20,572 bases of DNA. It comes from Saprospiraceae bacterium. Lineage in GTDB: Bacteria > Bacteroidota > Bacteroidia > Chitinophagales > Saprospiraceae. The stretch lies in assembly GCA_016722295.1 (NCBI GenBank), contig JADKGL010000004.1:1-20572 (forward strand), in the 5' to 3' direction. Both the position numbers and the translations under genes were made by a program. Below, in pieces: positions 1-8,000 of this stretch. The stretch's first letter is position 1. Every line of letters begins with the position of its first letter. The notes below the pieces were generated by a model that was given only the letters and a program-made list of their open reading frames with translations, was not told the DNA's origin and searched no databases.

Positions 1-162
1 TTTGTCTATTTCGATAACTTCACCTGTTACAGAAAGTAGTTTTACTTTTCACCAGTCAATTGAACATTTTCCTCTGAATCAAATGGATTTTTCTCAGCGC
101 AGCCTACAAGGGATGCAAGCTAAGAGGCCTTTGAATAAAATCCTCCTTGAATTATCACTCAT
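1..162 (-). pseudogene. N-terminus of an exported electron-transfer protein, frameshifted, running off the left edge
   Basis: Translation from the ATG at 160-162 gives MSDNSRRILFKGLLACIP, a basic start with an RR pair followed by a hydrophobic stretch, as in Tat-type or lipoprotein signals. The frame then stops at once. Downstream sense is recovered in other frames, including VKLLSVTGEVIEIDK at the window edge, so at least two indels lie within 162 bases. It is the last readable gene of the minus-strand cytochrome operon. From memory, similar N-termini precede 4Fe-4S ferredoxin-type proteins in Bacteroidota, but no cluster-binding cysteines are inside the window, so function is only a guess. 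Confidence 0.4.
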
Positions 163-173
163 ATGTGTTTTAT

Positions 174-432
174 TTATTTGATGATAAATTGTTGTAGTTC
201 TTCAGTGCTTATTTTTTTTTCCATTACTGGCAATTAAGTCTTTTTAATTTCCACTAACTTCCCATCTTGAGTAAGCATTTTGATAGTTTCATTTTCTTAC
301 TTCTGTAAAAGCTAAAAATTTTAACAAGTGAAGCACTTGCAACTAAAGCAGCACCAAGTTTTAGGAAATTTTTCTGGAACTTAATTTTGATTTAATTTCA
401 TGATTATTTTTTTGTTTTGATAATTCTTTCAT
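174..432 (-). pseudogene. Small protein with Tat-like signal, frameshifted
   Basis: Starting at the ATG at 430-432 the sequence reads MKELSKQKNNHEIKSKLSSR. After a shift it reads FLKLGAALVASASLVKIF, together forming an SSRKxFLKLGA motif like a degenerate twin-arginine signal plus hydrophobic segment. Later pieces (MLTQDGKLVEIKK, then ISTEELQQFIIK before a TAA at 174-176) lie in further frames, so three or four indels are needed to restore about 86 residues. It sits between a mono-heme cytochrome gene and another exported protein, all on the minus strand, suggesting a small accessory or scaffold protein of the same electron-transfer module. No ligand motif is visible and the function is unknown. 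Confidence 0.4.
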
Positions 433-437
433 GAGGT

Positions 438-473
438 TATCATGCAACTACATGAGTATGTAATTGCATGATA
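438..473. repeat. Strong hairpin between operon genes
   Basis: Two 16-base arms (438-453 and 458-473) form an inverted repeat around the loop GAGT with one mismatch (TATCATGCAACTACAT against its partner). It lies between the end of the cytochrome c relic at 493 and the ATG at 432 of the Tat-like gene. On the minus strand it ends five bases before the start codon. It is not followed by a T tract on either strand, so it is a poor intrinsic terminator; a translational or mRNA-processing element is more likely. Confidence 0.55.
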
Positions 474-492
474 AAAGACTAGATATTTCAAA

Positions 493-935
493 TTAAAATA
501 ATTGCGATATGCTTATGTTTTGAACAATTATTTTTTTCAAAGTCCTCATGAAATTTACCAACTGCCATCTGTCTTCTTCATCTGTTAGCTTCTTTTTAAA
601 TGAAGGCATATCTTTTCTTCCTTCACTGTTTTGAAAAACAACGCACCATCTGTTTGATCTTGAACAATCGCTTTAGAAAAATCCCCAGAGTTCAGTCTTT
701 AGCTGTGCAGTTTTGGATCCGTCGCCCAATCCTTTGCTGCCATGACAAGATTTGCAATGGGTATTCCAAAGCGTTTTACCTGCAGCTATTGAAGTAGCAT
801 TGGAGCTAATTGGATTTTCTTGTTTTTGCTGCATCAGATACTACCCAAGGTTTTGAGGATCTCCTTCTGTTTCATTGTAAAACTAGCAGTAAGGATGATT
901 GATGCCACGATAAAAAGAAATACAGTTTTTTTCAT
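493..935 (-). pseudogene. Mono-heme cytochrome c, frameshifted
   Basis: Reading from the ATG at 933-935 gives the signal peptide MKKTVFLFIVASIILTASFT. After one shift near 835 the frame continues through GKTLWNTHCKSCHGSKGLGD, which holds the CXXCH heme-c attachment motif (about 739-760). After a second shift near 675 it continues as KAIVQDQTDGALFF, GRKDMPSFKKKLTDEEDRWQ and LVNFMRTL, the usual C-terminal half of class I cytochromes c, with the Met of DMPSF as likely sixth ligand. Two indels separate three otherwise clean segments. The protein should be periplasmic or membrane-anchored and shuttle electrons. It lies about 50 bases after the DUF5777 gene on the same strand. Confidence 0.7.
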
Positions 936-984
936 TTTTTTAGTTTTATTTTGATCCTATTTTTGAGTAAATTCCACAATCTAC

Positions 985-1864
985 TTATGTTAAGCCTAAT
1001 ACATATTGGCTTTTCGTGTAATCGTTTTGATTGAATAAATTATTACTTTGAGGAACGATTCCATAATAATTTCCAGCGAATATATGAAAGTTATGTGGCT
1101 AGTTGTTTTTCAAATCCAAAACAAAGGTTTGGATGTGGGTTATTAGTTGGATGAGCGATTAGAGCTTGATCATAACCAAAATTTAATGCAGTACTCTCTG
1201 ATAATTTATACCTAATCATTGTAGAAATTGCGATATGCTCATTTTTCATTTTATTTTAATGTCCCCATTACTATTGACATAACCCTCAATATTGTTAAAC
1301 CATGATAAACTTGGAGCAACTTGTACTGACAATTTTTCAGTTATTTTTCTTGCAATAATTAATTGATTAAAATATGAAAAGCGATGCACATTATATCTAA
1401 AATAACTACCATCTCTACCATCGATAACCATATTTCCAAAATAGCTTATGCTGACAGGAAATTTTGTGGGCGTTTGCTTAATCAATGCATATTTTAAATG
1501 AATATCAGTTTGCATTCTGTCCTTTGTGATTCCAGCTCCGACCAAGAGATTTTTAATTGGCACATAACTAAGCGCTATTCTAATATTTGATGGCGCAAAG
1601 AGACCAAATAAATCTTTAGCACCATTATTGATTGTGCCAAATCGATGTTGAATATCCATTTCAAAGGTACCTTTTATTGGTACGATGACAGTTTGATTAT
1701 CTAAAGTACTGCACTTTCAAAAGTATTTTTTACTGGTTTTATTTTGGTTTCCGTAGACTCGGTGGATAATTCTGCTGGATCTTGTGCATTCAATCGAGTA
1801 GAAATGAACACTAGCAAAATTAGGCATGATAGATAGACGGAAATATTTTTGTTTTATTTTTCAT
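985..1864 (-). pseudogene. DUF5777-family outer-membrane beta-barrel protein, frameshifted
   Basis: The largest open piece, 1246-1659, reads MDIQHRFGTINNG, DLFGLFAPSNIRIALSYVPI, KNLLVGAGITKDRMQ, then beta-strand-like segments to FNNIEGYVN, the hallmark pattern of DUF5777 proteins. The C-terminus continues in other frames as MKNEHIAISTMIRYKLSE and HIFAGNYYGIVPQSNNLF, ending at the TAA at 985-987. The N-terminus has a signal peptide ending in RLNAQ after a shift close to the ATG at 1862-1864. At least four indels are needed, one of them in the A-rich stretch near 1250. The family is predicted to be an outer-membrane barrel found beside cytochromes in Bacteroidota. Its position here suggests a barrel partner for the neighbouring hemoproteins; the exact job is unproven. 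Confidence 0.7.
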
Positions 1865-1874
1865 ACTACTTTTT

Positions 1875-2267
1875 TTAATTGTTATTTGCACCTTGTTTTA
1901 TCCAAGCAAGAATGAGCGCATTGTATTCACTATTGAACCACTTATTGGCATTACAGCTCCTTTATTTCCTAACATTTTTGATAAAGAAAACTACTTGAAG
2001 GTTTGCTTTTACTATAGTAGCTGCCACTCGTAAGTACGTTATAGGCATTGCTTGCAGAGAGATCAGGCTTTAGTCCTCCTGATGAGTGGCAGCCGCTAGT
2101 ATTGCAACTTTTATTAAAAATTGGGACAATATCTTTTGAAAAGCTAACTGTACGTGTGACTTCAGCTGCTTCCTCTATGACAGTTTTATCTTTATAACAA
2201 CTAACTAATAAAAGATAGATCCACATATTATTAGAAATGCCATTCTTGATTTTGATTTGAGCATCAT
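1875..2267 (-). pseudogene. Small c-type cytochrome lipoprotein (CX4CH), frameshifted
   Basis: The main piece, 1969-2226, carries LLLVSCYKDK, a lipobox-like signal end, then FSKDIVPIFNKSCNTSGCHS. That segment holds a CX4CH variant heme motif, followed by GLKPDLSASNAYNVLTSG. This 'IxPIFxxxC...GCH...pdL...ay..L' pattern is common in Bacteroidota and Planctomycetes cytochrome-like lipoproteins. The N-terminus (MMLKSKSRMAFLIICGSIF from 2265-2267) and the C-terminus (GAVMPISGS, then FNSEYNALILAWIKQGANNN, ending with TAA at 1875-1877) are in other frames, so three indels are needed. Only about ten bases separate it from the DUF5777 start, a tight operon spacing. Confidence 0.65.
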
Positions 2268-2301
2268 ATTGGATTTTATGTGAAATATAAGTTGTTAAAT
2301 T

Positions 2302-3683
2302 TTATTTTTTAAATTTCAAAACCAAATTTGGTTTGATACCATGTTGATAATTTGATTTGTTGAAAATTCCAATACCAAATATTTGATCTTCCAAACTTGA
2401 GAAGTCTACATCTTGTCTATTAGTATCCGCTGTCTTTAAAGCTCTTTTGAATTCAACTATCCATGATGAACCTGTATATACAGCAGCACAAGGAATTTCC
2501 GCACGAGTTCCGATTAAAGGAATGGCCAAGTAACCTGGAATTGATTTTGCAGCTGTTGGACCAAAGCAACGTCGCCAGATCTTTGATAGCCAGTTCCAAT
2601 ATTTGGATCTATTGTCCTGCCATCATTAAGGGTTAATGTACCATTAGTACTTACAGCGACTACTTTCTTCGCATTACCACTTGTAGTATCACTTGCTAGG
2701 ACAAATTTTGCAGCCGCTACATTTGGTATCACACAGATTGGAACTGCTACACTTGCTCCAGTACCATCTAACTTCAAGTTTTGAGAATTATTTACTTCTC
2801 CTTGATTTGGAGATGTCGTATAGTTTGGACGGTAAGGCCAAGTTGTAGATTTGTACCATCTGGAACAATCCCGTCTACGTGTCTACCATTTGCATTTCCA
2901 CCAGTTAAATTGGTGATAGCTTGTCCTCCTGCATAATCTTGGTATTGATCATCCATGAAGTATAGACTTGGATCCTTGCTGATATAACCCAATCGACCCC
3001 ACCACATATCGATTTTTTCATTTGCGCCATTGGTGTAGTGATTTCCATTTTCTCTATTGGAATTCATCACAGGAGCAGTTGCAGTAGGCATTGGGTTCAA
3101 GACTGCAGAATAATCTAAGAATGGAGTAAAAAATATGGCAACTAGCATAACAGCTTTGAGTAGCGAATTTTGGAGTTGAATGATCAACATTCCACAATAA
3201 AGCAAGCTTATCTTCTCCATAACACTCTCTCACCAAAGATCCATTTGCGTCAAATGAAACATTGGATGGTTCTCTTTGCCAACCCGTTTTTCCAGTAACA
3301 TTCAAGGCTGGATTAAAATACCATGGTGCTACATTTACACTATGTGTTGCATCTGCATATTCTACTAGAAAATAAACATTCTGATCATCATACATAGATC
3401 TTAATGTTGCAGGGTATTTAGCTCCAATATAGCCAGAGAACATTCCGTTTCCAGCATCTGGCACTTCAGGAACTATTTTGAGTTTTGTCGCACTATTCCA
3501 TATATCTTCAATAGTACCGTCAATAGTTGGAGCAGTACTAGTCTTAGCACAAATAAGATCTGTTTCTTCATTAGTTGTAGCAACATCTAATATTTGGTTT
3601 TCTTTGGTACAACTAGCAATATAGCCTATAGCTAAAATAATGGTTCCCATCACCCAGAAATACTTTGATTTAATCATTTTCAT
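2302..3683 (-). pseudogene. EB_dh-type (ethylbenzene dehydrogenase-related) cytochrome lipoprotein, frameshifted
   Basis: First gene of the operon. The N-terminal piece (3054-3683) has a lipoprotein signal ending ILAIGYIASC. It continues with TAPTIDGTIEDIWNSATKL, the 'xIDGxxDxxW' opening of EB_dh/CBM9-like sandwich domains, and then MYDDQNVYFLVEYADATHS. A heme-type motif CYASCH, CX3CH rather than CX2CH, lies around residues 178-183. The protein then continues in three other frames: NEKIDMWWGRLGYISKDPS with YFMDDQYQDYAGGQ (inside 2792-3220), then PYRPNYTTSPNQGEVNNSQ, DGTGASVAVP and NDGRTIDPNIGTGYQ (2514-2777), then AIPLIGTRAEIP, WIVEFKRALKTAD and QIFGIGIFNKSNYQHGIKPN (2302-2529). Three indels separate them. 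Restored length is about 460 aa, normal for the family, which binds heme in the periplasm and takes part in electron transfer. Confidence 0.7.
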
Positions 3684-4037
3684 AAAACTTATTTTAAAAT
3701 TTAAATAATAGATAGAAATCCTTTATTGATTTCAAAGTCAAAGGTATTATACGAGATAGAAGAGGCTTATGAGTATGCTTAGTCAGAAGTATGATATTTA
3801 TCATGTTTTGGGACATTAAATTTCGTTAATTTTGAATTTTAGGGTTCTATAGCTAGCTGTTTAAGCTCTTAGTTCACAAAGTCATGATGAGTCATCTACT
3901 GGGATGACTAAACCAAATAAATTCAACTTTAATCTCTTGGCAAATCCATACCATGTCTTCGACAAATTGCAGTTGTTTGTATAGTGTTGAATTTACTAAC
4001 CAATTCTAGGTGGCATGGTAATTTTCAAGAGTAATTT
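3684..4037. other. Intergenic region upstream of the cytochrome operon
   Basis: About 350 bases without a convincing gene. It should contain the promoter of the minus-strand operon. A 26-codon plus-strand reading frame starts at 3904 (MTKPNKFNFNLLANPYHVFD...), but it is too short and isolated to call. No RNA gene, terminator or repeat stands out. Confidence 0.4.
3739..3746 (-). promoter_or_regulatory. Candidate -7 box for the cytochrome operon
   Basis: Read on the minus strand this is TACCTTTG, an exact fit to the Bacteroidota -7 consensus TAnnTTTG. It lies about 55 bases before the ATG at 3681-3683. No clear TTG is seen at the -33 distance, so only half of the promoter is supported. Confidence 0.4.
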
Positions 4038-4217
4038 TTAAAGTATATAATCCAAATAATTCTCTTGATCTATTACATTATATTTACTGTCAGGATATGC
4101 AGCAGCAAATTCTGTTGGTATTTTGAATTTATGTGGAGTCCACTTATATTCATAAGCTTGAATTTCTTGCTTTGTTATTTCTATTCTATCAATTTCTTGT
4201 TTGGTATGTGTCAACAT
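4038..4217 (-). CDS. Small hypothetical protein, 59 aa
   Basis: An ATG (4215-4217) to TAA (4038-4040) frame encodes a compact, protein-like sequence starting MLTHTKQEIDRIEITKQEIQ. It continues with EYKWTPHKFKIPTEFAAAYP and ends VIDQENYLDYIL. The composition is charged and aromatic rather than the K/N/I/F noise typical of spurious frames in such AT-rich DNA, and an in-frame stop lies directly before the ATG. There is no signal peptide or membrane segment. I do not recognise the family. It could be a short cytosolic protein or the end of a decayed gene. A cluster of overlapping palindromes begins 18 bases upstream and may regulate it. Confidence 0.4.
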   Translation of the reverse strand: MLTHTKQEIDRIEITKQEIQAYEYKWTPHKFKIPTEFAAAYPDSKYNVIDQENYLDYIL

Positions 4218-4235
4218 TTATAATTTCAACGCTAA

Positions 4236-4297
4236 AACTGACGGTATTTAATTGAATTCCGTCAGTTAAATGACGGAATTCAATAGAATTGCGTCAT
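4236..4297. repeat. Nest of three overlapping palindromes
   Basis: Three inverted repeats share arms. AACTGACGG (4236-4244) pairs with 4259-4267. ATTGAATTCCGTCA (4251-4264) pairs perfectly with 4271-4284 around the loop GTTAAA. ATGACGGAATTC (4270-4281) pairs with 4286-4297 at 11 of 12 positions. Because the arms overlap, only some hairpins can form at once, as in attenuators or REP-like elements. The rest of 4218-4579, an intergenic stretch between divergent genes, shows nothing else convincing. Confidence 0.6.
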
Positions 4298-4579
4298 TTA
4301 GTCGATAGAAATTGTTGGAATTGCTTCAATTTTTCTATAAATTTCAAAAAAATAGACGCAAAATGGTCATAAGATTCTTGACAACGCAGCCTTAAAAATC
4401 TTTATATTTTAATCCATTTCTTCGAGAAAATTATATTGCCATTTGCTTGTCGAATTTTAGCAAAATATAATCTTAAATTCAGTAAAAATAAGACAATTCT
4501 AAAATGAAAAAAATAATTACAAAAAAAAGATACAAGGTTAAATCAAATACGTTATTTTTACAGAACTTAACACTCAGCT

Positions 4580-4957
4580 ATGAAATTGAAATCTTTGAAA
4601 CCAATTTTAGTCCTTTGTTTATTCAACAATGCGCTAAACTCCCAAATCATTATTAGCTCTGAAGTAGGAGCCATCATTTCAACATGCAGCCATGCTATTC
4701 CAGTAACGATTTGCATCGAGAACGAATCACTATATCCTATTGAAAATGAACTTATTAAAGTCAGCATGGACGATGGATTGGAATATATACCCGGTTCACT
4801 ATTGTCTACAAAAGTTAAAGAAAATAGTATTACTGGCAATACAAGTTTTACTCTTGAAAAACTGGATGTATGTCAAAAACATTGCTTTGTCCTTTATATA
4901 AAATATAATTGCAATGATTATACTGGTGAAAGAAAATCTCAACTTCAATTACAATAG
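4580..4957 (+). CDS. N-terminal fragment of the giant SprB-repeat/CHU_C secreted protein (frameshift at its end)
   Basis: This frame starts MKLKSLKPILVLCLFNNALNSQ, a Sec signal peptide with cleavage likely after Ser or Gln near residue 21-22. It continues with about 100 residues of secreted, cysteine-containing beta-sandwich-like sequence (IVPVTICIEN-type and YIPGSLLSTK segments resembling DUF11 conserved-repeat domains). It stops at 4955-4957. The next frame is open from 4930 and reads STSITIANKEYETSCYTFAF straight into the main body. Adding one A to the AAAA run at 4933-4936 joins the two into one protein. I read this as the first exon-like piece of one broken or mis-sequenced gene, not a separate protein. 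Confidence 0.75.
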   Translation: MKLKSLKPILVLCLFNNALNSQIIISSEVGAIISTCSHAIPVTICIENESLYPIENELIKVSMDDGLEYIPGSLLSTKVKENSITGNTSFTLEKLDVCQKHCFVLYIKYNCNDYTGERKSQLQLQ

Positions 4958-5007
4958 CAAACAAAGAGTATGAAACAAGTTGCTACACTTTTGCTTTCTC
5001 ATCAAGT

Positions 5008-8000
5008 GTGGCAATAAACAATATTCAGTTACAATATGATGATAAAACAAATACATTCTACCGATTCATGCAAATATCAAATGACGGTGCTGTCAAAATT
5101 CCTGAATTTAAAATCAACACCCTTGGTAATGATTACATTACCGTAATTAATTCTGACAAAGGGACACTTTCAGACGCAGGGAATAGTTTGTTTTTTGATA
5201 GTAGTGATATTGCTGAAATAGGAAATAAAGATACTAACTTTGATCCTGGGGAATTTATCAATGTTACACAAGTGATCAAATTAGACGAATGTGTAGATAA
5301 TGTACAATTCCTATTTAATGTGACACTATATTGTAAGGATCAAATTTGTACTCACCAAATCAAAGTCGTTCAAGATATCAAAATAAATTTTGGAACTCCG
5401 GAGCTAGAGAATATATTATATGACAAGGTCAAATCAAATCTGTGTGATACCATATACTTTTATGGCAAAGTATTCTTAAAAAATAATAGTTTAAACAGCA
5501 CCATATCTAATGCATACAATCTTGATTTCAATTTTGGTTTCTTAAGTCAATTAGCTAGTAATCAGCCTAGCTATTATATAAATGATAAATGCATGGTACT
5601 CCATGATATTTATATCGGAAATCAAAGAATAAAACTTTTTAAAAATAGTCAATTTTACAGATTTACATTTAGTCAATTAACAAGTGATCCAGATGGCTTA
5701 TCAGGCTTATCAGATTTGGATTTTGATGGTCAATTCGATGATATTAAAACAAATGATACTCTCTTTTATAGGATTACTTGTAGCATAGATCAATCTTGTT
5801 TAAATATGAATTGCAATGAGGATTATGTATTCCCACTTCATTCGTTCGATGCTGACTATAAATATGAAAATTTCTGCAAAGATAATTTCAATTATGACGC
5901 AACAAAAAAACCTGTTCTATACAGTAATAATACATCCTTCTCTATTTCTAGATTTCAAGTATCTGCCTACTCTAATTTGAGTAATCTATATTCAAACTCC
6001 ATTCGAAAGGATACAATAATAACCAGTATAGCCAATTTCATAGGCTCAAGAATGTCTAAAATATGCCCTAATGCTTTATTTGAATTTACAATAACTTTAC
6101 CTAAAATAGTCCAACGCAATATTATTGAACCAGTCCATTCTAAATATGGAACTGTAGCAAATAGAAAAGATTCAGCAAATATAATTCGCTTTACTTTGCA
6201 AGGTAATGATTCTGCATATATTCCAGTTAACATATTGTGCTTTCCTAATGAAGTCTCAAGATATATAAACGATAGTACGTTATGTACAACTTGTATCACA
6301 TATGTCTCCCCAACATATTATATCTTTACTAAAGCAAACTTTAAGTGTGAATCAACTTGTGGTAATTGGATACCTTTAAATTGTGGAAGTTCGCACAGAG
6401 TAGAAACCATTTGTGACTCAAGTCGATTCACAAATGTTAAAGAAACAAAAGGTAGTTTACAGTACGGTATGATCGAACTAAAAAGACTAAGCTTTGGACA
6501 TACAGATTCAACCATGCAAAATAGTAGTGATCCAACGAAGGAAAATTTGAACACTGCAGCTGTGAGTGAACTTGATACTATAGAATTATCGATTCCACTT
6601 TATTCTATATGCAATCTTGAAAAAATAAAAAATCTAAATCTTACCGTTGATGCTTATTATTTGGTTCGATATTTAAATACCTCAGCCATCCATCATTTTC
6701 CAATTAGATTTATAGATCAAAAAATTTACTATTATAAAAATGCATCATCACCTGTTTTTAATAAAAGTGTAGCACTCAACCAAACTAATGATATCATTGT
6801 TCCATATGGGGAATCTTACAAAGAATACCAATTCTCAAGGAATGACATAATGAATAACACTCCTTATTCAAATCTTGAAGCAAATGAACTAGACTCTATA
6901 GTTGTAAAAATTTATGCAGTGATTCAAAAAACTAATTATGATTATTTGAATGATCAAAACATAGGTTTCAAATTTATTTTAAACTACAGTCAAGGTAAAT
7001 GTTCATTTAATATATTAAATTACAGATCTATAACATTCACTACTGGTGTGATCAAAAAAACTGGATATTGGATATCAAATATGAAATCGAACATGTCAAT
7101 TTTAGAACCTCAAAGTCTAGACACTTTCCCAACATATATTTCAAACTCTTTCTTTTATACCTTTCCATCATATATTCTTGATTACTATCCTAATGAATAT
7201 CGTGTCCTATCAAAGTACCCTAGCATTAAATATACTTTGCCAGACTATATTCAAGCGAAGGATTCAAGTATTCTTGAAAGTGCAACTTACAAACAAAATT
7301 CCCTGTCATTACTTTCTTATAAAAAAATTAATAGCAATTCAAACAATATCTTGGAAATTCCTGACGTGTTAAATAATATAGATTATCTCATAGCTAATTA
7401 TACTTTAAAATCGTATTTCCAATTTCAATGTTATACAGATGTCATAGATTCAATTATTTCGCATGACAGAATTATTAGCTATGCCAACAAACCTATCTCT
7501 GACCAAAGAGATTCGATGATCAGAAGCTCATTAGTCTATAAACTACCTGGACTTCAATTACTTCCACTGCAAAGAAAAATTTATCACTTCAATGATTCGA
7601 TCAGTCAGTGGAATTTTGAAGTGTCTTCTCCGCTTATGAGCAATAGTTCTCAAATAGCAAGCAATTATTATAAATTTTATAACACTTGGATTTATGTAGA
7701 GAATCTTTCAGGGCTAAATGTACCAAAAGAATTACAGAGTATAGACCCAATTGGTCAAATAAAAATTTATAATCCTATTCCTGTATCGGGTAAAAATGCA
7801 TGGTTTTATCAAATAGATTCTTTACAAGGTCGATATCGATTCTCTCTGTCATCTTTGATTAAAAATTGTCAACCAGATTCACTAAGAATAATTGTTGGAA
7901 ATTCTTGCAATGGCTATCCAAAATCTTTAGATTCTATACCAAAATCATGCGTCTCTAATGCACCTAAAACGACCTTATATGTTGATCCAAAAGAAGCTAT

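Noticed and set aside
600..797. Plus-strand ORF of 65 codons
   Set aside because: It is antisense to the cytochrome c relic, whose CKSCHG motif is clear on the minus strand.
3904..3984. A 26-codon plus-strand frame starting MTKPNKF
   Set aside because: Too short, isolated and without recognisable similarity, although its composition is somewhat protein-like.
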